Below, in pieces: positions 1 to 5,979 of a stretch of 8,223 bases of DNA. How positions within the stretch are numbered: the stretch's first letter is position 1; each line of letters begins with the position of its first letter. The translations under genes were made by a program, and so were the position numbers. The notes under the pieces were generated by a model, which saw only the letters and a list, made by a program, of their open reading frames with translations, was not told where the DNA came from and ran no database searches. The stretch is from Gammaproteobacteria bacterium (GTDB taxonomy: Bacteria; Pseudomonadota; Gammaproteobacteria; UBA6429; Thiohalophilaceae), in contig JAOULB010000070.1 of the NCBI GenBank assembly GCA_029882235.1, positions 1 through 8,223 of the forward strand, written 5' to 3'.

Positions 1-57
1 GACCGGAATCCAGTTATAAATGTAGATACCATCTCCCTCCACCAATCACAAGCTCCA

Positions 58-1038
58 TTATAGAGTCTGAGTTTGATAAGGTTGTTGGTGTTTCAACACA
101 CCAAAACAAATATGTACAAGTTTACGCATCGCAGCACATAGTGCACTCATCTTCACTTTACCGTTCTTAAGTAAACGTTCATATTGTATTTTAATAGCCG
201 GGTTGTATTGAATGGATACAACAGCCGCCATATAAAGTTTAGCCCTGACCTTCGCATTCCCTGCTTTAGATAATCGAGCACGTCCTCTAATACTCGAACC
301 TGACTCATGCGCAATGGGAACGAGGCCAAGGTAAGCGGCACATTGTGGGGCAGATACAAATTCACGACTCCGAATAATGGCCATCATGTAACGTGATATG
401 ACCGGCCCTACACCTGGAATGCTTTCAAGTAACTGTCGATCTTTTTTTAAGCCTGGGTTTTGATCGATATGTTGATCAATTAAACTTTCAAGCCGCTGTT
501 TTTCTTTTTTTAGCTGAGCCAATACCGTCTTGATTGAGGTCGTCACTTCATCCGATGCGCAGGCAATTTGTACCTTCTCTAAACGGTTTTCTTCTCGCCC
601 AATATCCTGTTCCAGTGCTTCTAAACGAGCAATTAAGGCCTTGAGTATGCGAATTTCATCAGGCTCTGGCTGCCATAAACGGGGCCGTTGTGTCGCCCCA
701 TAGCGGGCAATGACCATGCTATCTTTTTTGTCAGTCTTCGAACGGGTCCCCAGACTTTTTGCATAATTGTTTATCTGTGCGGGATTGATGATCGAGACCT
801 GTACGCCAGATTTGAATAAAGCATAAGCCAGATTTTCGTGATAGATGCCGGTCGCTTCCACCACGACATGACTGACACCAATCGGTTGTTGTATTTGTTT
901 TTCAATCCAGACGTTCAATGCCTGATAACCCTTTTCAGTATTAGGAAATACTTTGCTTTTGGCTTTGCCTGTCACAGCATCTTTTAACCAAAGACAATCC
1001 AGTTTTGTTTTGCTTACATCAATACCGATAATATTCAT
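58..1038 (-). CDS. IS110-family DEDD transposase/recombinase
   Basis: This is the 326-residue recombinase that moves the element, acting with a non-coding RNA that bridges donor and target DNA. The N-terminal RuvC-like domain carries the DEDD set: D7 in GIDVSK, E61 in VVVEATG, and D103 and D106 in KTDKKDS. A charged coiled-coil-like linker follows at about 130-205. The C-terminal Transposase_20 domain starts near IPGVGP (208-213) and holds the serine cluster of HESGSS (244-249), where the family's catalytic serine lies, followed by RGRARLSKAGN. The protein looks full length and intact, so it may be active. I chose the ATG at 1036-1038 over an in-frame ATG 36 bases upstream because it has a GGAG 7 bases before it and gives the typical N-terminus. 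The 3' end lies within about 57 bases of the window edge. Confidence 0.95.
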   Translation of the reverse strand: MNIIGIDVSKTKLDCLWLKDAVTGKAKSKVFPNTEKGYQALNVWIEKQIQQPIGVSHVVVEATGIYHENLAYALFKSGVQVSIINPAQINNYAKSLGTRSKTDKKDSMVIARYGATQRPRLWQPEPDEIRILKALIARLEALEQDIGREENRLEKVQIACASDEVTTSIKTVLAQLKKEKQRLESLIDQHIDQNPGLKKDRQLLESIPGVGPVISRYMMAIIRSREFVSAPQCAAYLGLVPIAHESGSSIRGRARLSKAGNAKVRAKLYMAAVVSIQYNPAIKIQYERLLKNGKVKMSALCAAMRKLVHICFGVLKHQQPYQTQTL

Positions 1039-1041
1039 TAT

Positions 1042-1049
1042 CTCTCTCC
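1042..1049 (-). promoter_or_regulatory. Ribosome-binding site of the transposase
   Basis: On the minus strand this reads GGAGAGAG, with its GGAG core 7 bases before the ATG at 1036-1038. The alternative in-frame ATG at 1072-1074 has only an A-rich stretch upstream. This site therefore decides the start and leaves the region beyond about 1050 free for the non-coding RNA. Confidence 0.7.
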
Positions 1050-1089
1050 ACTTACCTTGTATATGCAGCCTCATTTCTTTACAGAAAGG

Positions 1090-1260
1090 ACTTGGATACC
1101 ATCCAGTTTACTGAGAAAATTGAAGTGTGAGACTTTTTCTACGAGACAGGCTTTTTGCCTCAAGTTGGAGTCAAGTTCTTCACACTTCCTGATACTCCGA
1201 TAGCTAATCAGAGTATCGAGAGAGATACAAGGTTGGGGGTGAGGAATGAACCCCAACAAG
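1090..1260 (-). ncRNA. Candidate IS110 bridge (seek) RNA region
   Basis: The non-coding end upstream of the transposase holds several clean inverted repeats. In minus-strand order they are: stem 1 of 7 bp (1251-1257 with 1232-1238, 12-base loop); stem 2 of 7 bp (1211-1217 with 1191-1197, 13-base loop); and stem 3 of 9 bp (1180-1188 with 1122-1130). Stem 3 encloses a 4-bp stem (1169-1172 with 1131-1134) and a small AGGC/GCCT hairpin (1148-1160). A 5-bp hairpin with a 3-base loop lies at 1093-1105. A 5' stem-loop followed by looped domains is the architecture known for IS110-group bridge RNAs, which use one loop to pair with target DNA and one with donor DNA. Assigning the loops to target or donor is inference. 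The transcript ends are not determined. Confidence 0.55.
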
Positions 1261-1288
1261 TTAAACATAAATTATGATGGAGCACACA

Positions 1289-1408
1289 ATGCATAGTAAT
1301 GAATGGTTCTTCTTTGGCCATGGCTTTTTTGGCTTACTCTGGTGGGTCGTCATTATCGCCGTTGTTGTTTGGGTAGTAAAAACTATTGGCTCGGGTGGCG
1401 ATAAATAG
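1289..1408 (+). CDS. Small single-span membrane protein (39 aa), function unknown
   Basis: A 39-codon frame starts at ATG 1289 with a good Shine-Dalgarno (GGAG at 1279-1282, 6 bases away) and ends at TAG 1406. The N-terminus is aromatic and glycine-rich (MHSNEWFFFGHGFFG). About 20 hydrophobic residues follow, including LLWWVVIIAVVVWVV, and then a short polar tail ending GSGGDK. The pattern suggests one transmembrane helix and resembles small inner-membrane peptides. I do not recognise a specific family. It is the first gene after the IS110 element and shares its reading frame with the next gene, whose coding potential resumes directly after the stop. It may be co-transcribed with the following envelope genes. 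The ribosome-binding site and the composition make it likely to be real. Confidence 0.65.
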   Translation: MHSNEWFFFGHGFFGLLWWVVIIAVVVWVVKTIGSGGDK

Positions 1409-1423
1409 TCAACGGGTAAGCAC

Positions 1424-2032
1424 ATTAATTATTATCGAGAAATTCTGAGTGTTGCTGCAATCGCGATTACCCTTATCGCATTTTTGCCTTATATCCGCGC
1501 CATCCTGAAAAATGAAATCCAGCCGCATGTATTTTCATGGGTGATCTGGGGCACGACAACCTTTGTTGTTTTTCTGGCGCAGCTTGCTGATAGAGGAGGT
1601 GTGGGTGCATGGCCGATTGGGGTGTCTGGCTGTATTACTATTTTTATTGCAGTGCTGGCTTATTTGAAACGTGCTGATATCACCATTACAAAAACCGACT
1701 GGCTGTTTTTTGTTGTCGCCATGTCTTCCCTGCCCCTGTGGTTTGTGACAGCTGACCCAATGTGGGCGGTGGTGATTCTCACCCTCGTCGATGTGCTTGG
1801 GTTTGGCCCGACCGTGCGCAAAGCCTACGCCTCACCGCATTCAGAGTCACTGCTGTTTTTTTCCCTATTTGCCAGCAGAAATATATTAGTTATTTTTGCA
1901 CTTGAACACATTTCAATCACCACCGTACTGTTTCCCGCTGTTATCGCAAGCGCATGTATGTTATTAATAGGTATGATAATATTTCGCCGTCGCAGAATAA
2001 CAATAAACAATCAGGAAACGACAGGAAAATAA
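1424..2032 (+). CDS. Seven-helix PQ-loop/SWEET-like membrane protein with apparent non-AUG start
   Basis: This is an integral inner-membrane protein of unknown substrate. Counting from an ATT codon at 1424 (202 residues), seven hydrophobic spans appear at about 7-24, 35-55, 63-82, 92-110, 112-130, 142-161 and 165-187. The two outer triplets resemble each other: each has P-x-[IV]-R at the end of its first span (22-25 and 129-132), then PHxxS (34-38 and 138-142). This 3+1+3 duplication is the PQ-loop/SWEET architecture, but the assignment is inference. The reading frame is open back to the TAG at 1406 with no ATG or GTG. The first standard start is TTG at 1484, which lacks a visible ribosome-binding site and would delete the first helix. 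ATT 1424 or CTG 1445 would retain it. The downstream lipoprotein begins 2 bases after the stop, suggesting coupling. Confidence 0.75.
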   Translation: MNYYREILSVAAIAITLIAFLPYIRAILKNEIQPHVFSWVIWGTTTFVVFLAQLADRGGVGAWPIGVSGCITIFIAVLAYLKRADITITKTDWLFFVVAMSSLPLWFVTADPMWAVVILTLVDVLGFGPTVRKAYASPHSESLLFFSLFASRNILVIFALEHISITTVLFPAVIASACMLLIGMIIFRRRRITINNQETTGK

Positions 2033-2034
2033 CC

Positions 2035-2688
2035 ATGGACACTTCTCAGACAAGAACATCTGCCATAAAAATACTATTATCGGTATCAATGATTATAGGC
2101 CTGTCTGCCTGCTCATCTAACAAAAGTAAATTTGATGTCTCATCCGACACCATGGATAGAACCATCATGGATCGCTATTCTTTTATTGTTCCCTATGAAA
2201 CTGGCTGGAATGAAAAAGGGCGCAATCGAATGAATGTCGCCTTGCAACGCAATGGGCGAGAACGTGATGAGGTCTATAATATTCAGGCGATTCAGTTTCG
2301 TCTGCCTGAATTTAAAAGTACTGATGAATTTATTAAACTGATGACACATGTGCAGTCTAAAAAAATGACGCCGCCACGATATGACATCAAGAAACACAAA
2401 ATCACTGCCTATCCTAAAATAGGCAAACACTGTATTCGCTCACACCGTGTTATTGAAGATAATGGCCCCAAGGACAAAACAAAAAATTATCCGGTAATGA
2501 TTATATCCTCTGTCATTCTTACCTGTCCGCACCCGAACGAAAAAGAGATTGGTATTAACCTGAGTTACTCACACCATTACCGCGCTTCTTATAAGCGAGG
2601 CAATCTAGTACAGAAACCTTTAGCCAGTATTGATGAGCGCTTTACTACAAAGGCCGATAAATTTATTGATTCACTAAAATTTAAATAG
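2035..2688 (+). CDS. Predicted outer-membrane lipoprotein, function unknown
   Basis: This 217-residue protein has a lipoprotein signal: a basic N-region, a hydrophobic stretch (IKILLSVSMIIGL) and the lipobox LSAC with the acylated cysteine at position 26. Serines follow at +2 and +3 with no aspartate at +2, so Lol sorting to the outer membrane is expected. The mature part is polar and lysine-rich. It has two cysteines (C133 in KHCIRSH, C164 in ILTCPHP) that could form a disulfide. No enzymatic motif is visible and I do not recognise the family. I chose ATG 2035 because AGGA lies 8 bases upstream at 2023-2026 and because this start places the signal peptide at the N-terminus; the open frame extends further back to 1954 inside the previous gene. 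The gene begins 2 bases after the membrane-protein stop, so the two are probably co-translated. Confidence 0.85.
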   Translation: MDTSQTRTSAIKILLSVSMIIGLSACSSNKSKFDVSSDTMDRTIMDRYSFIVPYETGWNEKGRNRMNVALQRNGRERDEVYNIQAIQFRLPEFKSTDEFIKLMTHVQSKKMTPPRYDIKKHKITAYPKIGKHCIRSHRVIEDNGPKDKTKNYPVMIISSVILTCPHPNEKEIGINLSYSHHYRASYKRGNLVQKPLASIDERFTTKADKFIDSLKFK

Positions 2689-2712
2689 TTTTGCTCAGTA
2701 GAGGACATCACT

Positions 2713-3144
2713 ATGCGTAAATTCATAATTACATTTCTTGCCTGTCTGATTTCTTTTTCTGTTTTCGCTCGTGACGATGTTGGCGATTACTCAATCAAAG
2801 ATGCACTGGCTGCAAATACAGCCACGGAACGTCTTGGCAAAGACGTTAAATTTTATTTTGGCGAGCAAAAACACGGGAACGTTGCACATACCTTCGGAAC
2901 CTATAAAACAAATAAAAAGACCAATGCCTTTAATAAATCAGATCGAGAAGCCTGTCAGTGGGTGTTTTTATCTGCCATGCTGGCATTACGTGATCGCGCA
3001 ATAAAAGAAGGTGGCAACGCCGTGGTGAATATTCGCTCATTTTATAAAAGCAAACTGACATCCAGTACCAAAACATTCCGTTGTGGTGTCGGTGCTGTCG
3101 TTGCGGGTGTTGCCCTGAAGGGCACTGTGGTAAAACTTAAATAA
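2713..3144 (+). CDS. Small secreted protein, conserved family of unknown function
   Basis: This 143-residue protein has a Sec signal peptide: MRK, then a hydrophobic stretch, with likely cleavage after VFA (17-19) before RDD. The mature domain of about 124 residues includes a KFYFG segment (46-50), a NKKTNAFNKSD segment (67-77) and the closing stretch GAVVAGVALKGTVVKL. Two cysteines, C81 and C124, could form a periplasmic disulfide. It resembles a proteobacterial family sometimes labelled excinuclease ATPase subunit; that label cannot be right here, because the protein is far too small, has no Walker motif and is secreted. The start has GAGG at 2701-2704, 8 bases before the ATG. It lies 24 bases after the lipoprotein gene and is probably the last gene of the same envelope cluster, meeting recQ tail to tail across 21 bases. 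Confidence 0.85.
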   Translation: MRKFIITFLACLISFSVFARDDVGDYSIKDALAANTATERLGKDVKFYFGEQKHGNVAHTFGTYKTNKKTNAFNKSDREACQWVFLSAMLALRDRAIKEGGNAVVNIRSFYKSKLTSSTKTFRCGVGAVVAGVALKGTVVKLK

Positions 3145-3165
3145 TAAGTAACTCAGAGTAAAGTT

Positions 3166-5295
3166 CTAAATGACTTCACCCTGCATCGATGCTTTTACAC
3201 AGCGTAGAATATTGTAATCATATTCCTCGCCGAGTGCTTCATACACGGGCTTGAGTCTGCCCTCTTCTGCATATTGATCGATGGCATTGCGCAGGGTAAT
3301 CAGGGTGGATTCTTCGAGACCCGTCACATCCTGTAACTCGGCATCACCCTTCTGGATGGCGCTGGCCAGATGACTATATATTGTTGAGGGAGTCAGGCCA
3401 CGTTGTTGAGAGATGCTTTCTGCGTTCATGCCAAGACGGAAAAGTTGCAGAGTTTCATCGGCGGTATCAACTGGGGGTGCGCTGGTTTCACTAAGATGGT
3501 TGTTAATCACTTCAAGAAAATCGTCGCCGTAAGCCTCAAGCTTGCGTTCACCAACACCGGTTATCGTCGCCAGTTGTGGTCCGGTTTGTGGCTGCCGCTC
3601 GACCATTTCCATCAGCGTTGCATCGTGGAAGATCACATAGGCGGGTACACCCTGTTGCCTGGCCAGGTCAGCGCGCAGCTCGCGTAATGCCTCCCAGAGT
3701 TTTTCATCTGCCACCTTGCCATACACATTCGATGTCTTACGTGTTTTTGATTTTGTCTTGCTGGATTTAACAAATTTGCGTAAATGCAGCGCCTGTTCCC
3801 CGCGTAACACTGGACGACTCGTTTCGGTTAATTGCAATCCACCGTAAGCCTCAATATCAACCTTGAGTAAGCCGCGAGAGATCAATTGGCGAAACAGATT
3901 GCGCCAGTCATTTTGATCCAGCTCTTTACCAATGCCAAAGGTACTCAGTTGATCATGACCAAAACCCTGGATACGACTGTTATCTTTACCGAGCAAGACA
4001 TCAACCACATAATTCACACCAAAGCGTTGCCCGGTACGATGCACACAGGACAGTGCCTTCTGCGCGGCGACTGTGGCATCCCATGTTTCCGGTGGCTCGA
4101 TGCAGGTATCGCAATTGCCACAGGGTTCATCGAGATGATCATCAAAATAACGTAATAGCGCCTGACGTCGGCAGCTGGTCAGTTCGCAAAAGCCCAGCAT
4201 GGCATCAAGCTTGTGACGTTCGACGCGCTTATGGGCTTCGTCGGTATCCGAGTTTTCCTGCATTTGCTTTAACATGATCACATCTTGCAGGCCATAGATC
4301 ATCCAGGCATCGGCGGGCAGACCATCACGACCGGCACGACCCGTTTCCTGATAATAGGCTTCCAGACTTTTCGGCAAATTCATATGTGCGACAAAGCGAA
4401 CATCGGGTTTATCGATGCCCATACCAAAGGCAATGGTCGCAACAATAATCACGCCGTCTTCACGTAAAAAACGCGCCTGATTCTGTTGCCGATCCTGTGC
4501 AGACATGCCGGCATGATAGGGTATGGCATCCAGACCTTTACTACTCAGCCATGCGGCTGTTTCATCCACGCGTTTGCGTGACAGACAATAAACAATGCCT
4601 GCCTCACCATCATGTTCATTACGAATAAAGCGTAACAGGCGATCACGCGCATTACCCTGATTTTCACTGATTCGATAGCGTATGTTGGGGCGATCAAAGC
4701 CACTGACAAAAATCTTTGCATCTTCAAGCGCCAGTCGTTGAATGATCTCACGCCGGGTTGGCGTATCTGCCGTTGCCGTCAAGGCGATGCGAGGGACCTC
4801 TGGAAAACGTTCGTGTAATACTGAAAGCTGAATATACTCGGGTCGAAAATCATGGCCCCACTGTGAAACACAATGCGCTTCATCAATCGCAAACAGCGCG
4901 ATCTTTGTACACTCGAGTAGCGAGAGCATGCGCGGCATCATCAATCGCTCGGGTGCTACATACAACAAGTCCAATTCACCTTGCCGTAATTGTAATTCTA
5001 CAGATTGTGCTTCCTGCTGACTTAATGAAGAATTTAAATATGCTGCGCGGACACCGAGTTGTTGTAGCGCATTAACCTGATCTTGCATCAAGGCGATCAG
5101 AGGTGACACGACCAGACCGGTGCCTTCGCGGATTAATGCGGGAATTTGGTAACAGAGTGACTTACCGCCACCTGTTGGCATCAACACCAGGGCTTCGCCA
5201 CCATTTTGTAACTGCGCAATGATCTCGTCTTGTTGCAAACGAAATTGGCTAAAGCCAAATACGCGCTGTAGTATTTGTTGCGCCTGTTCACTCAC
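3166..5295 (-). CDS. recQ: ATP-dependent DNA helicase RecQ with extra C-terminal HTH-like domain
   Basis: RecQ is a 3'-5' superfamily 2 DNA helicase that acts in recombination and stalled-fork repair. This 709-residue copy shows Walker A TGGGKS (41-46), DEAH (138-141) followed by the aromatic-rich loop to about 154, LTATA (172-176), motif V near ATIAFGMGIDKPD (286-298) and motif VI QETGRAGRDG (316-325). The zinc site follows (C375, then C392, C395 and C398 in CGNCDTC), then a winged-helix RQC region (about 405-510) and an HRDC domain (about 530-602). E. coli RecQ ends near residue 609. The extra 100 residues here contain a helix-turn-helix-like segment (LFRLGMNAESISQQRGLTPS, 618-637), as in longer RecQ proteins. 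The start is GTG at 5293-5295, and its GTGA overlaps the TGA of sixA by 4 bases, so translation is probably coupled. Confidence 0.97.
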   Translation of the reverse strand: MSEQAQQILQRVFGFSQFRLQQDEIIAQLQNGGEALVLMPTGGGKSLCYQIPALIREGTGLVVSPLIALMQDQVNALQQLGVRAAYLNSSLSQQEAQSVELQLRQGELDLLYVAPERLMMPRMLSLLECTKIALFAIDEAHCVSQWGHDFRPEYIQLSVLHERFPEVPRIALTATADTPTRREIIQRLALEDAKIFVSGFDRPNIRYRISENQGNARDRLLRFIRNEHDGEAGIVYCLSRKRVDETAAWLSSKGLDAIPYHAGMSAQDRQQNQARFLREDGVIIVATIAFGMGIDKPDVRFVAHMNLPKSLEAYYQETGRAGRDGLPADAWMIYGLQDVIMLKQMQENSDTDEAHKRVERHKLDAMLGFCELTSCRRQALLRYFDDHLDEPCGNCDTCIEPPETWDATVAAQKALSCVHRTGQRFGVNYVVDVLLGKDNSRIQGFGHDQLSTFGIGKELDQNDWRNLFRQLISRGLLKVDIEAYGGLQLTETSRPVLRGEQALHLRKFVKSSKTKSKTRKTSNVYGKVADEKLWEALRELRADLARQQGVPAYVIFHDATLMEMVERQPQTGPQLATITGVGERKLEAYGDDFLEVINNHLSETSAPPVDTADETLQLFRLGMNAESISQQRGLTPSTIYSHLASAIQKGDAELQDVTGLEESTLITLRNAIDQYAEEGRLKPVYEALGEEYDYNILRCVKASMQGEVI

Positions 5296-5726
5296 GGTGA
5301 TTCTATCCAGTCAATCTGCCATGCGTGATCATTTTTCTGTAAACAGATGATCGTTCCTGGAACAAAGCCCATGCCCTGTGGCTCACTCGTTAACAGTTCT
5401 AATAACGAGGGCACAAAGGGCAAATGACTACATATCAAGGTATCCTGTTGCCAGTCGTCTATTTCTGCTTGCAATTTACGCGGATCATCATTGGGTTTCA
5501 GGCCACTGCGTTGTTGTGGTGTCAGCTCAGGTGACAATACTGCTGCCATAATTTCTGCCGTCTGTCTGGCACGGGTTTTTTCGCTGTGCAAAATCTGTTC
5601 AAAGCGAATGTTCTTTTTCTCCAGGCGTTTTGCCAGAGTTTCAATGCCGGCGCGCCCATTTGCGCTGAGTTCCGGATCCGCATCTGTACCTGCGGCTTCG
5701 CCATGTCGCATTAAATAGAGTTTCAT
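5292..5726 (-). CDS. sixA: SixA-type phosphohistidine phosphatase
   Basis: This 144-residue histidine-phosphatase-superfamily protein is close in size to E. coli SixA, which removes phosphate from phosphohistidine on signalling or phosphotransfer proteins in the cytoplasm. The N-terminal MKLYLMRHGEA carries the RHG signature with catalytic H8. The SEKTRARQTAEI segment (48-59) supplies the further arginine of the phosphate pocket, and SHLPFV (100-105) holds the second histidine H101, matching SixA SHLPLV. I chose ATG at 5724-5726; a TTG two codons upstream is also in frame but adds only two residues. Its stop overlaps the start of recQ by 4 bases, so the two form one minus-strand operon. A perfect palindrome lies 8 bases upstream of the ATG. 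The physiological partner here is unknown. Confidence 0.92.
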   Translation of the reverse strand: MKLYLMRHGEAAGTDADPELSANGRAGIETLAKRLEKKNIRFEQILHSEKTRARQTAEIMAAVLSPELTPQQRSGLKPNDDPRKLQAEIDDWQQDTLICSHLPFVPSLLELLTSEPQGMGFVPGTIICLQKNDHAWQIDWIESP

Positions 5727-5733
5727 CTGCAAT

Positions 5734-5745
5734 TTAACCGGTTAA
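5734..5745. promoter_or_regulatory. Perfect 12-bp palindrome between divergent operons
   Basis: TTAACCGGTTAA is an exact palindrome in the 64-base region between sixA (minus) and the CPXCG gene (plus). It lies 8 bases upstream of the sixA ATG. The position and symmetry suit a dimeric repressor, or it may be fortuitous. I see no convincing sigma-70 promoter pair on either strand here; AATAAT at 5767-5772 is a possible plus-strand -10 without a good -35. Confidence 0.35.
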
Positions 5746-5790
5746 GTGATAATCTCTAACTATATCAATAATCATTGGCAAGATCAGAAC

Positions 5791-5979
5791 ATGTTGACCG
5801 AAACTTCCGTGCATTGCCCTTACTGTGGCGAGAGTTTTGTGACGCTGGTAGACACTAGCGCTGGTAATCAGCAATATATTGAGGATTGCCAGGTCTGTTG
5901 TAGCCCCATATTATTCGATATTGATCTATCCGCCGATGGCGAGCTACAGACTGTCAACACTAAACAAGATAATGAATAA
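5791..5979 (+). CDS. CPXCG-motif cysteine-rich zinc-ribbon protein
   Basis: This 62-residue protein has a zinc-ribbon pattern: HCPYCGE at the N-terminus (C9, C12) and DCQVCCSPI in the middle (C33, C36, with an additional C37). The first knuckle matches the CPXCG family of small gammaproteobacterial proteins. These presumably bind one zinc ion; their function is unknown. The acidic tail contains DIDLSADGEL. I chose ATG 5791 because it puts the first cysteine knuckle at residue 9, as in the family; the frame is open upstream to 5746 but those residues look non-coding. The ribosome-binding site is weak. The gene overlaps the next one by 8 bases, which indicates a translationally coupled operon with rof and mak. 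Confidence 0.88.
   Translation: MLTETSVHCPYCGESFVTLVDTSAGNQQYIEDCQVCCSPILFDIDLSADGELQTVNTKQDNE

Larger units (their letters stand above)
24..1260 (-). mobile_element. IS110-family insertion sequence (IS110 group), ends approximate
   Basis: The element consists of one minus-strand DEDD transposase gene, a long structured non-coding end upstream of it and only a short stretch after its stop. This layout (long 5' non-coding end, short 3' end) fits the IS110 group rather than the IS1111 group, whose non-coding RNA region lies after the gene. I see no terminal inverted repeats, as expected for the family. The ends are not fixed. The right limit is bounded by the ribosome-binding site of the next gene near 1279. 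The left limit lies somewhere in 1-57, or just outside the window. Two weak boundary clues are reported as findings. The neighbouring genes are not visibly interrupted, so the insertion is probably intergenic. Confidence 0.75.

Noticed and set aside
1039..1074. A 12-residue N-terminal extension of the transposase from ATG 1072-1074
   Set aside because: It has no good ribosome-binding site, whereas the downstream ATG has GGAG at ideal spacing and gives the family-typical start.
1071..1268. A 65-codon minus-strand open frame upstream of the transposase
   Set aside because: It covers the strongly palindromic non-coding end, has no recognisable domain, and its codons are constrained by inverted repeats. 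It is better explained as RNA-coding sequence.
2734..2745. Possible lipobox FLAC in the small secreted protein
   Set aside because: The cysteine is only at residue 11 with a phenylalanine at -3, which is too early for a lipoprotein signal. The VFA site at 17-19 fits ordinary signal-peptide cleavage.
2713..3144. Annotation as an excinuclease ATPase subunit
   Set aside because: A 143-residue secreted protein without Walker motifs cannot be UvrA; that label on relatives appears to be a propagated error.
3145..3165. Possible bidirectional terminator between the secreted-protein gene and recQ
   Set aside because: Only a trivial ACTC/GAGT pairing is present, with no stable stem and no T-run on either strand.
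4758..5075. A 105-codon plus-strand open frame within recQ
   Set aside because: It is antisense to the conserved helicase motifs, with no domain or ribosome-binding site. It is a shadow of recQ.
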